64,000 bases of DNA from Sphingomonas sp. ATCC 31555 (GTDB lineage Bacteria > Pseudomonadota > Alphaproteobacteria > Sphingomonadales > Sphingomonadaceae): positions 1 to 64,000 of the forward strand of contig NZ_ALBQ01000023.1 in assembly GCF_000282895.1 (NCBI RefSeq), written 5' to 3'. Under the pieces are notes generated by a model. It had not been told where the DNA came from. It made no database searches and was given only the letters and a program-made list of their open reading frames with translations. How positions within the stretch are numbered: the first letter of the stretch is position 1; every line of letters starts with the position of its first letter. Below, piece after piece: positions 27,911 to 36,906 of the stretch. The position numbers and the translations under genes were made by a program.

Positions 27911-29962
27911 TTACCAGATCCGGACCCGCTTTTCGGGCGCGAGGAACAGCTTGTCGGTATTGCCGGGCTTAAAGGCGCCGTACCAAGGATCGAGGTTGCG
28001 CACGACCCAGGCGCGCTGTTCAGACGGAGAGTGCGGATCGGTGAGCAACCGCTGCCGAAGGTTGGCCTCGCGATAGTTGCGACGCCAAACCTGGGCCCAT
28101 CCGAGGTAGAAGCGCTGATCGCCCGTCGTACCGCCGATCACCGGCGCCGGCTTGCCGCCCAGCGACTTGACATAGGCATCGTGCGCTACCGACAGGCCAG
28201 CCAGATCCGCGGTGTTTTCGCCGAGCGTAAGGCGACCATTCACGTGCATGCCGGGCAGCGGCATATAGGCATCATATTGCGCCGCCAGAGCGTCCGTCCG
28301 TGCCTTGAACGCTGCCACGTCGGCCGGCGTCCACCAGTCGGTCAGCCGCCCTTCTTTGTTATACTTTGCGCCCTGGTCGTCGAAATGGTGGCTCAGTTCA
28401 TGGCCGATGACCGCGCCGATGCCCCCATAGTTCACCGCCGGATCGGCATTGGGATCGAAGAAAGGCGGCTGCAAGATGGCGGCGGGAAACACGATTTCGA
28501 CCATGCCGAAATTGGCATAGGCGTTCACTTCCATCGGCGTCATGCCCCATTCCCAGCGCTGCAGCGGCTTGCCTAGGTGGCTGACATTCTCATCATGCTG
28601 CCACTGGTTTGCCCGCAGCGCATTGCCGAACGCATCGCCAGCCACGATCCGCAGCTCGGAATAATCCCGCCAGCGATCGGGATAGCCGATCTTCGGGGTG
28701 AAGGCGGCCAGCTTCTCATGCGCTTTCACCTTGGTCTCGGGCGCCATCCAGTCGAGCTGGTCGATCCGCGCATCCATCGCGGCGATCACGTTCTTCACGA
28801 GCGTGTCCGCGGCCGCCTTGGTCGCAGGCGGGAAGTAGCGCGCGACATAGAGTTTGCTGACTTCATCCGACAGCGCATTGGTGGTGAAATCGACTGCGCG
28901 CTTCCAGCGCACTTCCTGCTCCGGCGTGCCGGAAAGGATCGTCCCGTTGAACGCGAAAACCTCCTTGTCGACCGCGCTCGGCAGCACATCCGAAAAGGCG
29001 GACAGCGAACGCACGATCAGTTGATCGCGTAGCACCCCGATGGGAGTGGCCTGGATCAGCTTTGCGATGCCGGCAACGGCGCTCGGTTGAGCGACGATCA
29101 CGCTATCCACCGGCGCGCCAACGCCCTTGAAATAGGTGGAGAAGTCGAAGCCGGGAGCTTCTTGGGCAAGCTGCGCCAGCGCCCGCTTGTTATAGGTCTT
29201 GTTGGCGTCACGGCTGTCCGCTCGCGTCCAGCTGACCCGCGCCACTTCGGTCTCGAACGCAACGATCGCGGCAGCACGCGACGCCGCGTTCGGCTCGCCG
29301 GCCAGCGTCAGCAACTTGGTAAGGTGCTGGACATAGGCCGCGCGCGTCTCCGCGAGCTTGGCGTCGGACGACAGATAATAGTCCCGATCCGGCATGCCGA
29401 GTCCGCTCTGATACATGCTGAGCGCGTAGACTTCGGGCTCCTTGTCATCCTGCCCGACATAGGTGGCGAAGGGAACCTGCACACCGCTGCGCGAGGCCTG
29501 TGCATACAGCGCAGGAAGAGCCGAAGACGATTGCACTGCCTTGATCTGCTCGATCCACGACCTAATGGGGGCCAGCCCCTTCGCTTCGATGCTCGCGGTA
29601 TCGAGATAGGTGCCATAAGCGATGCCGATTTTTGATTTCGGGTCGCGTTTCGCTTCTTCGAGGATGCCTTGGGTGCGTTGCCGCGACAGATCGGCCAGCA
29701 CATTGAACGCGCCATAATTGGATTTGTCGGCAGGGATTGGCGTGTTCTTCGCCCAGTTGCCATTGGCATAGGCGTAGAAATCATCGCCAGGCTGCACCGA
29801 CCGATCCATGCCGCCGGTGTCGAAACCATAGGTACCGATAGCCGGCTTTTCCGCCTTCGCGGGTGATGTCGTCTGCGGTTCGCTGCTCTGTCCCTGCGCG
29901 GCGGCGGCGAGCAAAACGGGAGCGGCAAGAACGGTGGTGGCAAGGAGGAGAGTGAGACGCAT
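27911..29962 (-). CDS. M13-family (neprilysin-like) zinc metallopeptidase
   Basis: Exported endopeptidase of the neprilysin/PepO family. Start at ATG 29962 (MRLTLLLATTV), which gives a clean signal peptide to about residue 24. An N-terminal M13 domain is followed by the catalytic domain with NAYANF, zinc motif HELSHHFDDQG and the third-ligand motif GENTADLAGL. A C-terminal LFLAPEKRVRIW-like end matches family closings. Length 683 is typical. The promoter must lie in the 356-nt AT-rich gap upstream. Confidence 0.94.
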   Translation of the reverse strand: MRLTLLLATTVLAAPVLLAAAAQGQSSEPQTTSPAKAEKPAIGTYGFDTGGMDRSVQPGDDFYAYANGNWAKNTPIPADKSNYGAFNVLADLSRQRTQGILEEAKRDPKSKIGIAYGTYLDTASIEAKGLAPIRSWIEQIKAVQSSSALPALYAQASRSGVQVPFATYVGQDDKEPEVYALSMYQSGLGMPDRDYYLSSDAKLAETRAAYVQHLTKLLTLAGEPNAASRAAAIVAFETEVARVSWTRADSRDANKTYNKRALAQLAQEAPGFDFSTYFKGVGAPVDSVIVAQPSAVAGIAKLIQATPIGVLRDQLIVRSLSAFSDVLPSAVDKEVFAFNGTILSGTPEQEVRWKRAVDFTTNALSDEVSKLYVARYFPPATKAAADTLVKNVIAAMDARIDQLDWMAPETKVKAHEKLAAFTPKIGYPDRWRDYSELRIVAGDAFGNALRANQWQHDENVSHLGKPLQRWEWGMTPMEVNAYANFGMVEIVFPAAILQPPFFDPNADPAVNYGGIGAVIGHELSHHFDDQGAKYNKEGRLTDWWTPADVAAFKARTDALAAQYDAYMPLPGMHVNGRLTLGENTADLAGLSVAHDAYVKSLGGKPAPVIGGTTGDQRFYLGWAQVWRRNYREANLRQRLLTDPHSPSEQRAWVVRNLDPWYGAFKPGNTDKLFLAPEKRVRIW

Positions 29963-30318
29963 CCTGGAACCTCGTGCGAAAGAATATTTCACTGTATGAG
30001 TTGATCAATACGCACCGTCAATGGCCTGAGGCGGGCACCGGTTGCCCGCTGCGCTTGCTGGAAATGCAACCCAGAGGCGAAAGATAATAAGATACTCCCA
30101 CCGATCGCCTCCGATATGAATGCAACTCTCCGGGTTCATTGCACGAAGTGCCGCGACAGATATTTGAATTATCTCATATCCCCGAACCCTTCGCATGCGC
30201 AAAAAAAAGTTATCTTGTGTAAACCAGCAACATTGGATGAGTTTAATTCTTCATAAATATGCTCTGCACGTTGCATACTCTGCTTGCATCCCATGAAAAA
30301 CGAGAAAGAGAGGATATC
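29963..30318. other. 356-nt AT-rich divergent intergenic region
   Basis: This gap separates the divergent M13 peptidase and lipase genes. It is clearly more AT-rich than its surroundings, including an A8 run near 30201. It contains a hairpin GCGGGCA / TGCCCGC (30031-30049, loop CCGGT). On the plus strand, TTGGAT (30233-30238) and an AT-rich ATAAATAT (30253-30260) could form a weak promoter for the lipase, but the match is poor. I see no convincing gene in it. Confidence 0.45.
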
Positions 30319-31611
30319 ATGCCGGCACAATATGATCTTACACAGACTGCCTTTATGTTCTCTTTCTTCGTCAATGCCGCCTCCGCGGTGCAGGGGACAT
30401 CGGCACAACTAGCGCAGTTTCTCGATAAAGTGCTCGGCACTGGCGGCACATGGAGCGCAGGGAAGAATAGCTACACGATCAACGGCCTGATCCAGCAGCA
30501 AGGGTCCCAGCTGATCGGGAGTGACTGGCAGATCGGCTGGGGCCCTGCGATATTCCGCCCGTCGACGAGCGGCTATCCGGACAATGCGATGGCCGTCCTC
30601 TACAGCCCATCGCAGGACACCTATGTCGTCGCGATCGCCGGGACAGATCCGAACAGCCCCTATGACTGGCTGTTCGAAGATCTGAAGGTCGGCCCAAACG
30701 CGATGGTCAACTTTCCCATCACCAACTTCTCCGCGGCGCCGACGGGCGGCGCGGCCAATGCCGGCACCGCGCAGATTACGCTGGGGACCGCGCTGGGCGT
30801 GTATAATCTGCTGCAAAACATGATCGACCAGGATGGCAACACCGCATCGCTTGTCAGCTATCTGAGCGGCTTGGTGCCGGTCAAATCCACCGCCAAGATT
30901 ATCTTCGTCGGCCACAGCCTGGGCGGAGCGCTCTCAGCCACGCTGCCCCTTCAGCTGCTGTCGATGATCAAAAACTGGGGATGGACCGCAAAAGGCGGCG
31001 GCGTCTATGCGATGCCGACTGCTGGCCCTACTCCGGGCAACGCTGCTTTCGCCGCGATGTGGAACAAGCAGTTCCCGGCAACGCCGGTGCAGAATACTGC
31101 CAGCGGCAATCAGGTGACGTCGCTGAACGTGCCGATCGCGAACAGCCGCGACGTGGTGCCGCATGCCTGGACCAACATCTACGCCAAGACCCAAGTCCCA
31201 CAAAGCCCTGTGTATTTCTACGACTATCAGGAAAAGCTGTTCCAAGGCACCACCACGCTCCAGACGCTGACGGTGACGCTGGCAAACGTGCCGAACTCGC
31301 TCAACAAGCTCGCCACCGAAATCTATGCGGTGGCGACCAAGGCCAGCACGAACGGGGCTGGAGCGGGTGCCGCGACGCTTGGCGCGCTTACCTGGCTGAG
31401 CGACACGTCTCCGATTACCTATTGGAACGGAACCGCGTTCGCGACCTACACGCTCCCAACAGGCAATGTCACGACGCTGGACGCGTTCAAGCAAGTGCTC
31501 GGCACGATTCACGTCTGGCAGTATTTTCCTTTTTTTGGGATCACGACGAGCACGCTGCCCTACCCTATCGTCACGACTGCCAAGGCGCTCGCGTCCCAGG
31601 AAACAGCCTAA
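30319..31611 (+). CDS. class-3 lipase family alpha/beta hydrolase
   Basis: Start at ATG 30319 (MPAQYDLTQT) behind a good Shine-Dalgarno (GAGAAAGAGAGG). The upstream ATG at 30259 has none. The 430-residue protein contains the nucleophile elbow GHSLGGALSAT preceded by a hydrophobic beta strand, and a GTDPN oxyanion-like stretch upstream, as in fungal-type class 3 lipases. There is no N-terminal signal peptide or lipobox. The Ser-rich, Asn/Thr-rich composition and lower GC than its neighbours hint at acquisition. Its end overlaps the convergent DUF2062 gene by 4 nt. Natural substrate unknown. Confidence 0.78.
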   Translation: MPAQYDLTQTAFMFSFFVNAASAVQGTSAQLAQFLDKVLGTGGTWSAGKNSYTINGLIQQQGSQLIGSDWQIGWGPAIFRPSTSGYPDNAMAVLYSPSQDTYVVAIAGTDPNSPYDWLFEDLKVGPNAMVNFPITNFSAAPTGGAANAGTAQITLGTALGVYNLLQNMIDQDGNTASLVSYLSGLVPVKSTAKIIFVGHSLGGALSATLPLQLLSMIKNWGWTAKGGGVYAMPTAGPTPGNAAFAAMWNKQFPATPVQNTASGNQVTSLNVPIANSRDVVPHAWTNIYAKTQVPQSPVYFYDYQEKLFQGTTTLQTLTVTLANVPNSLNKLATEIYAVATKASTNGAGAGAATLGALTWLSDTSPITYWNGTAFATYTLPTGNVTTLDAFKQVLGTIHVWQYFPFFGITTSTLPYPIVTTAKALASQETA

Positions 31612-32174
31612 ACCCGGCGCGCGGGAACGCCGTCAGCCTGTTTGGCGGCTTCCCGCGCCACCCGCCGGCGGCGCCATTTCCCGGCGATCCAAAGTCGCCA
31701 GAGAAGCGCACTGGCAAAATAGCCAAGCATCGCTAGCGCCACGGCGATCGTCACAAGGCCGGTGGCGGTCGCGGGCCCTGCATCGTGCAGAAGCCAGTCG
31801 ATCCATCCGGGTGCGGCCGCCGCCATGTCCTTGGCGCCGCCCGGCCCCAGCATCCAGCTTCCGAGCCAGTAAGCCGCGACCCACAAGGGCGGCGTGGTGA
31901 AGGGGTTGGTGAAGAACGTGGTCGCCGCCGCTGCCGGAATATTTGCGCGAAGCGGCAGGGCAAGCACCGCCGATGCGGGGATTTGCCCCATAGGGACCAA
32001 GATGCCGGTCAGCATCCCCAACGCGACGCCTCGCGGCACCGAACGGCGCGTGAACCGCCACAAGGCCGAGTGCATAACCCGGCTCGCCACCGGACGCAGC
32101 CAGCGATTATTCTCGATCGAATCGCGGCTCGGCATCGCCTTGTCCACGACACGGCGCAAGCGGCGGCGCGACAT
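31608..32174 (-). CDS. DUF2062 membrane protein
   Basis: Small inner-membrane protein of unknown function (188 residues). Start at ATG 32174 (MSRRRLRRVVDK). DUF2062 features include the PRGVALGMLTGILVPMGQIPASAVLALPLRANI-like hydrophobic stretch and the TNPFTTPPLW motif, followed by further membrane segments and a basic C-terminus. It starts 1 nt after the smpB stop and so follows smpB in a likely operon. The function of the family is not established to my knowledge. Confidence 0.85.
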   Translation of the reverse strand: MSRRRLRRVVDKAMPSRDSIENNRWLRPVASRVMHSALWRFTRRSVPRGVALGMLTGILVPMGQIPASAVLALPLRANIPAAAATTFFTNPFTTPPLWVAAYWLGSWMLGPGGAKDMAAAAPGWIDWLLHDAGPATATGLVTIAVALAMLGYFASALLWRLWIAGKWRRRRVAREAAKQADGVPARRV

Positions 32175-32175
32175 G

Positions 32176-32658
32176 TCAGCCGCGGTCCCGGAGGAGGCGC
32201 GATTGCTCGCGTTTCCAGTCGCGCTCCTTGATCGTCTCGCGCTTGTCATGCGTCTTCTTGCCCTTCGCCAGCGCCAGCTCCACCTTCGCCCGGCCCTTGC
32301 CGTTGAAGTAGACCGAAAGCGGCACGAGCGTCATGCCCTCGCGCGCTACGGCCCCATGCAGCTTGTTTATCTCGCGTGCATTGAGGAGCAATTTACGCGG
32401 GCGCTTAGGCTCGTGATTGAAGCGGTTGCCGTGGCTGAATTCGGGGATGTTGGCGTTCACCAGCCATACCGCTTCGTTCTTGATCTCGGCATAGGCTTCC
32501 GCGATCGAACCCTCACCGGAACGCAGCGATTTCACCTCGGTCCCGGTTAACACCAGGCCGGCTTCGTAGGTCTGCTCGATGAAGTAATCGAAACGCGCGC
32601 GCCGGTTCTCGGCGACGGTCTTCACTTTCTCGAAGGGTGTGGGACGCGGACGGGCCAT
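32176..32658 (-). CDS. smpB: SsrA-binding protein SmpB
   Basis: tmRNA partner needed for trans-translation and rescue of stalled ribosomes. Start at ATG 32658 ([15 protein letters not shown]). The OB-fold core shows [31 protein letters not shown] and [11 protein letters not shown]. The basic C-terminal tail ([15 protein letters not shown]) is intact. Length 160 is normal. It lies between dapA (67 nt upstream) and DUF2062. The ssrA gene was not found in this window. Confidence 0.96.
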   Translation of the reverse strand: MARPRPTPFEKVKTVAENRRARFDYFIEQTYEAGLVLTGTEVKSLRSGEGSIAEAYAEIKNEAVWLVNANIPEFSHGNRFNHEPKRPRKLLLNAREINKLHGAVAREGMTLVPLSVYFNGKGRAKVELALAKGKKTHDKRETIKERDWKREQSRLLRDRG

Positions 32659-32725
32659 AAGGCCGTGCGATGTAGGGGCGCCGAGGCCGGAGCGCCAGCC
32701 GTTTGTTGGCGCCCCGATCCGATCG

Positions 32726-33607
32726 TCAGCCCAGCCCGGCGAATTCCAGCGCCGCATCCACGGCCGTGCGGCTCGCCTCCCCGGCTTCGGTCATCGGCAG
32801 GCGCAGTTCCTGCGGGAAGCCCGGGCGCACCCGGCCCATGGCATATTTCACAGGCCCCGGAGACGCATCGGTGAACATCGCGATGTGCAGCGGATAAAGG
32901 CGATCGTGTAGTTCCAGCGCCTTGGCGGTGTCCCCCGCCGCCCAGGCAGCCTGGAATGCCGCGCACAGCTTGGGCGCGACATTGGCGGTGACGGATACGC
33001 ACCCCGTTCCGCCCATTGCGTTGAAGGCGAGCGCGGTTTCGTCATTGCCCGAAAGCTGCACGAAGCCCGCACCGCAGCCGGCCCGCTGCTCGGACACGCG
33101 GCTGAGATTGCCCGTTGCGTCCTTCACGCCTACAAACCGCTCCGGATACGCCTCGACGATCCGCGCCATGGTGGCGGGCTGGATATCGGTGACGGTGCGG
33201 CCCGGCACATTGTACAGCACGATCGGCAGATCCGTCGCTTCCGCTACGGCGGCGAAGTGGCGGAAAATGCCCTCCTGGCTGGGGCGATTGTAATAAGGCG
33301 GCACCATCAGCGCTGCATCGGCGCCAGCATCGGCCGCAGCGTGAACATTCTCAATCGCGACCCGGGTGTCGTTCGAACCCGCGCCAGCCAGGATCTTCAC
33401 CCGGCCTTTAGCCTGATCGGCGCAGACCCGCACGATGTGAAAATGCTCGTCCTTGGGCATGGTCGCCGCTTCGCCGGTCGTGCCGCACGGTACCAAAGCG
33501 GCGGAACCCTCGGTGATCTGCCATTCGACGAGCGCGCGGAAATCCTCCTCCGCAAACGCGCCGTTTCGGAACGGCGTCACCAGCGCAGGGATCGATCCTG
33601 AAAACAT
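32726..33607 (-). CDS. dapA: 4-hydroxy-tetrahydrodipicolinate synthase
   Basis: First committed enzyme of lysine and diaminopimelate synthesis, condensing pyruvate with aspartate semialdehyde. TIM-barrel motifs include [34 protein letters not shown] with the catalytic Tyr, and VGVKDATGN carrying the Schiff-base Lys. Length 293 is typical. smpB and a DUF2062 gene lie downstream on the same strand. A 41-nt inverted repeat (GGGGCGCC 32675-32682 / GGCGCCCC 32708-32715) sits between dapA and smpB. Confidence 0.96.
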   Translation of the reverse strand: MFSGSIPALVTPFRNGAFAEEDFRALVEWQITEGSAALVPCGTTGEAATMPKDEHFHIVRVCADQAKGRVKILAGAGSNDTRVAIENVHAAADAGADAALMVPPYYNRPSQEGIFRHFAAVAEATDLPIVLYNVPGRTVTDIQPATMARIVEAYPERFVGVKDATGNLSRVSEQRAGCGAGFVQLSGNDETALAFNAMGGTGCVSVTANVAPKLCAAFQAAWAAGDTAKALELHDRLYPLHIAMFTDASPGPVKYAMGRVRPGFPQELRLPMTEAGEASRTAVDAALEFAGLG

Positions 33608-33669
33608 CGCGCGAAATCATCCTCTTTTTCTATCGAAACAGGGTGGCAGATACGGTGCGATGTCCTATC

Positions 33670-35670
33670 ATGTCCAGCATGGTCGGCACGGTAATCAAAG
33701 GCGCGTTGTTGTTCGCCGGGATTTCGGGACTGGCCGCCTCCTCGCAGGTGTCGCCTGCGATGCTGGCGGCGCTGACAGGCGGGCTCATGCCCGAGGCTCA
33801 GGCCCAATATGATCCGGTGGGTACGGCGCTGGTAGAATGGCAGCGGCTGCAACAGTCGGATAATTTCCCGTTCTCGGACTATGCCAATTTCCTGCTGGCG
33901 CATCCCGGATGGCCCGGCGAAAAGGGGCGCCGCGCCGCCGCCGAGACGATCTTGGACAGCGGAGCGAGTACGCCCGATCTCGCCGTCCGGTTCTTCACCC
34001 GGTTGCCGCCGATCACGCCGGCCGGCAGGCTGCGCTATGCCGAAGCACTCGCCGCCACCGGCCGCCGCGCCGAAGCCGAGGACCAGGCCCGCCGAGCGTG
34101 GCGCGCGGGGATCCTGCGCGTGAGCGACGAGAGCCGCCTGCTGGCAGGCTTCGGCGCGGCACTGCGCCCCACCGATCACGATGCCCGCGAAGATATGCTG
34201 CTGTGGCAGGGGTCGACGAGCATCGCCACCCGGCAGTTGCCCTATACTTCCCCCGATCGGCGCGCGGTGTTCGAGGCGCGTATCGCCTTTCGGACCAACA
34301 GCGCCGACGTCGCGACCAAGACGGCGCTTGTCGACTCTCGCGGACAGAGCGATCCCGGCTATATCGCAGACCGTGCCCGCTGGCTGCGCGAGACCGGCCA
34401 GTCGCCCGCGATGCGCGCCTATCTCGCCCAGCCCCGGCGCATGTCCGGCTATCCCGGCGATGCCGAGAAGTTCTACGAGGTGCTGCTGTCGGCCGCGCGC
34501 GGAGCGGCGATGGACGGGCAATATGACCTTGCCTTTCGCATAGCCTCGCAAGTGGACGATGCGCTGCCCCGCGGCACCGACGTCAGCGACCTGTCGCTGG
34601 GCGTGCGCGACGATTATACCAGCCTGACCTGGCTTGCCGGCACCTTGGCACTCTACAATCTGGGCCGTGCCAGTGACGCGATCGGCATGTTCGATCGCTA
34701 TGGCCGCGGATCGAAGACGCCGCAGACTCAGTCCAAAGGCATGTACTGGGCTGGTCGTGCGGCGGAAGCGACGGGCAATCAGGCGCTGGCGAAGTCGTTC
34801 TACGCGCGCGCCGCCGGCTTCCCCGATCTCTTTTATGGCCAGCTCGCCGTCGAACGCATGGGCCAGGCGCTGCGCGGCCCACGCGACCTGAGCGGCAAGA
34901 CCGCCACGCCCGCCGCTCGGGAGGCCTTTTATCGACGCGAGATCGTCCGCGCGGCCCAATTGCTGGGGGCGATGGGCAACCGAACCGATCAAAGCCTGTT
35001 CCTCCGCAAGATCGCCGAGGATGCGACGACCGAAGACGATCATCTGCTTGCGGCCGATCTCAGCCGCACGCTGGGACGACCCGATCTGGGCGTGATGGTC
35101 GGCCGCAGTGCCCTTCAGAACGGCCTCTCAGACTATAGCGCTGCCGGCTATCCTTCCGTGAAAGTGCCGGAGGGGCAGCGCGACTATTGGACGATCATCC
35201 ACGCCATTGCCCGCCAGGAAAGCCAGTTTAATCGCGACGCCGTGAGCCGAGCCGGCGCGCGCGGCTTGATGCAGTTAATGCCGGGCACCGCGCGCGAAAC
35301 GGCAGGCAAGCTCGGCCTGGGCTATGATGCCGGTGCGCTCAACGCCGATACTGACTACAACATCCAGCTCGGCTCCAGCTATTTCCAGCGGATGCTTCGC
35401 TATTACGGCGGCAGCTATCCGCTCGCGGTGGCAGCCTATAATGCTGGACCCGGCAATGTGAACAAGTGGATCGCCGCCTATGGCGACCCGCGGCTGCCCG
35501 GCGGCGACGTGGTGCGGTGGATCGAGGAGATCCCGATCTTCGAGACGAAGAACTATGTCCAACGCGTGCTCGAAAATGCCGTGGTCTACGATCTGATGCA
35601 CCCCTCCTATGCACGGAGCCAGGGCGTCGCCAATCTCAGCTGGTATCTGGGCAAGAACCGCCCGGGCTGA
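33670..35670 (+). CDS. lytic murein transglycosylase (soluble Slt70-like)
   Basis: Periplasmic enzyme cleaving peptidoglycan with 1,6-anhydro-muramic acid formation. Start is probably ATG 33670 (MSSMVGTVIKGALL); ATG 33679 and GTG 33643 are alternatives. A signal peptide with a likely cut near EAQA-QYDP precedes a long alpha-helical superhelix (to about 490). The SLT domain follows, with catalytic Glu517 in ARQESQFN, then RGLMQLMPGTA and AAYNAGPGNVNKW. Length about 666 matches the Slt70 group. greB follows after 14 nt. Confidence 0.93.
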   Translation: MSSMVGTVIKGALLFAGISGLAASSQVSPAMLAALTGGLMPEAQAQYDPVGTALVEWQRLQQSDNFPFSDYANFLLAHPGWPGEKGRRAAAETILDSGASTPDLAVRFFTRLPPITPAGRLRYAEALAATGRRAEAEDQARRAWRAGILRVSDESRLLAGFGAALRPTDHDAREDMLLWQGSTSIATRQLPYTSPDRRAVFEARIAFRTNSADVATKTALVDSRGQSDPGYIADRARWLRETGQSPAMRAYLAQPRRMSGYPGDAEKFYEVLLSAARGAAMDGQYDLAFRIASQVDDALPRGTDVSDLSLGVRDDYTSLTWLAGTLALYNLGRASDAIGMFDRYGRGSKTPQTQSKGMYWAGRAAEATGNQALAKSFYARAAGFPDLFYGQLAVERMGQALRGPRDLSGKTATPAAREAFYRREIVRAAQLLGAMGNRTDQSLFLRKIAEDATTEDDHLLAADLSRTLGRPDLGVMVGRSALQNGLSDYSAAGYPSVKVPEGQRDYWTIIHAIARQESQFNRDAVSRAGARGLMQLMPGTARETAGKLGLGYDAGALNADTDYNIQLGSSYFQRMLRYYGGSYPLAVAAYNAGPGNVNKWIAAYGDPRLPGGDVVRWIEEIPIFETKNYVQRVLENAVVYDLMHPSYARSQGVANLSWYLGKNRPG

Positions 35671-35684
35671 TAGCGCGGGCGGCG

Positions 35685-36164
35685 ATGAACGATCGCCCGA
35701 ACTACATCACGCCTGCAGGCTATGCGGCACTCAAGGCCGAATATGACCAGCTCTTCGGAGAGGAACGCCCGAAGCTCGTCGACACCATCGCCTGGGCAGC
35801 AGGCAATGGCGATCGTTCGGAGAATGGCGACTATATCTATGGCCGCAAGCGTCTGCGGGAGATCGATCGGCGGCTGGGCTTTCTGGCGAAGCGCATGAAG
35901 GCGGCCAAGGTCGTCGATCCCAGCCGCCAGGAAGATCGTAGCGGCGTGTTCTTCGGCGCCTGTGTGACGATCGCCGACGAAGACGACCATCACCGCACCC
36001 TTACCCTGGTCGGCGATGACGAGGCCGATGCCGGCAAGGGCTTGATCGGGTGGAATGCTCCCCTCGCCCGCGCGCTGCGCGGTGCCCGCATCGGCGATCT
36101 GCGCCGCGTGCAACTGCCGGCAGGCGAACGCGAATATGAAGTGATCGCCATCACCTACCCATGA
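35685..36164 (+). CDS. greB: transcription elongation factor GreB
   Basis: Transcript cleavage factor that rescues backtracked RNA polymerase. The 159-residue protein begins MNDRPNYITPAGYAAL and has the N-terminal coiled-coil with the acidic tip GDRSENGDYIYGRKRLREID and the C-terminal FKBP-like domain ending in AGEREYEVIAI. The YIYGRKRLREIDRR pattern points to GreB rather than GreA. It follows the lytic transglycosylase closely; the Shine-Dalgarno is weak (GCGCGGGCGGCG). Confidence 0.94.
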   Translation: MNDRPNYITPAGYAALKAEYDQLFGEERPKLVDTIAWAAGNGDRSENGDYIYGRKRLREIDRRLGFLAKRMKAAKVVDPSRQEDRSGVFFGACVTIADEDDHHRTLTLVGDDEADAGKGLIGWNAPLARALRGARIGDLRRVQLPAGEREYEVIAITYP

Positions 36165-36279
36165 CGCGCCGGGGGCTGCCGTAGTTGCGGCGGACCGTGC
36201 GTACGCCCCGCTTCCGATTTGTCCCGGACTGCTACAGATGGAGCGAGCCCCGATCGCCGGGTGCGTGTAAAGGGAGCGT

Positions 36280-36558
36280 ATGGCGCAGCAGCGAATTCTT
36301 GTTTCGGGACGGGTACAGGGGGTCGGCTATCGCGACTGGGTGGTGCGGACCGCACAGCGCAGCGGGTTGACCGGATGGGTCCGCAATCTGAAGGACGGTC
36401 GCGTCGAGATCCTCGCTGCCGGGGAAGAGGCCGCGCTGAGCCTGTTGCTGGAAACGTGCCGCGAAGGACCGCCGCTTGCGCGCGTCGAGCATGTCGACAG
36501 CGAGGTGGTGCCCGAAGAAAAGCAGCACAAGGGCTTCACCAAACGCTTCACCGCCTGA
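36280..36558 (+). CDS. acyP: acylphosphatase
   Basis: Small enzyme (92 residues) hydrolysing acyl phosphates. The active-site pattern VSGRVQGVGYRDWV carries the catalytic Arg, and GWVRNLKDGRVEIL holds the conserved Asn. The complete alpha/beta sandwich length is present. It follows greB after 115 nt and precedes the small acidic gene. Housekeeping role unclear, as for the family. Confidence 0.95.
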   Translation: MAQQRILVSGRVQGVGYRDWVVRTAQRSGLTGWVRNLKDGRVEILAAGEEAALSLLLETCREGPPLARVEHVDSEVVPEEKQHKGFTKRFTA

Positions 36559-36561
36559 TCG

Positions 36562-36587
36562 GGAACGGGAGCGGCTGACGACCGGTT
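36562..36587 (+). promoter_or_regulatory. possible EcfG-type general stress promoter
   Basis: GGAAC (36562-36566), a 17-nt spacer and GGTT (36584-36587) resemble the EcfG (alphaproteobacterial general stress sigma factor) consensus GGAAC-N16/17-CGTT. The element sits just upstream of the small acidic gene, whose Shine-Dalgarno AGGAG and ATG follow within 25 nt. It is one base off in the -10 part, and chance occurrence is possible. Confidence 0.4.
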
Positions 36588-36607
36588 GATGGCGCAGGAG
36601 AACGCCA

Positions 36608-36838
36608 ATGGAAAATCCCCGCACTGAAACCGCCCGCGATCATGACGATCGTGATCTCCTTGAAAATGCGACCGAAGCGCCATCCTTCTCCGGCGCTAGC
36701 GGCGGCAATCTCGGGCGTGACGTCGCCAGCAATGCCGAGCTGGACTCAGTAGATGCGCCGAACGGCAGCCAGCGCGTGCGCAAGCAGGACGCGATCGACC
36801 ATGATCAGAGCCGGCCACGCGATCGCCCCCGCGACTGA
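36608..36838 (+). CDS. small hydrophilic acidic protein, unknown function
   Basis: A 76-residue protein with no recognised domain. It is highly charged and rich in Asp, Asn, Arg and Ser, lacks hydrophobic segments and is probably disordered. A clear AGGAG lies 7 nt before the ATG, and a strong terminator follows directly, so it looks like a real short transcription unit. A possible EcfG-like promoter at 36562-36587 would make it a general-stress protein (inference). Confidence 0.65.
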   Translation: MENPRTETARDHDDRDLLENATEAPSFSGASGGNLGRDVASNAELDSVDAPNGSQRVRKQDAIDHDQSRPRDRPRD

Positions 36839-36845
36839 TCCACAA

Positions 36846-36881
36846 AAAAGGGCCTCTTCGCACCAGCGAAGAGGCCCTTTT
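36846..36881. terminator. strong bidirectional intrinsic terminator
   Basis: A perfect 16-bp stem, AAAAGGGCCTCTTCGC / GCGAAGAGGCCCTTTT, with loop ACCA. It has a T-run on the plus strand and an A-run on the left that gives T-rich sequence for minus transcripts. It lies between the convergent small acidic gene (ends 36838) and ettA (ends 36907), so it can stop transcription from both sides. Confidence 0.9.
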
Positions 36882-36906
36882 CGTTAGGCGAGGCGGCTGA
36901 AGCGGC

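Noticed and set aside
32675..32715. Inverted repeat between dapA and smpB as a riboswitch or lysine attenuator
   Set aside because: It lies after dapA rather than before it, is only an 8-bp stem, and shows no lysine riboswitch features.
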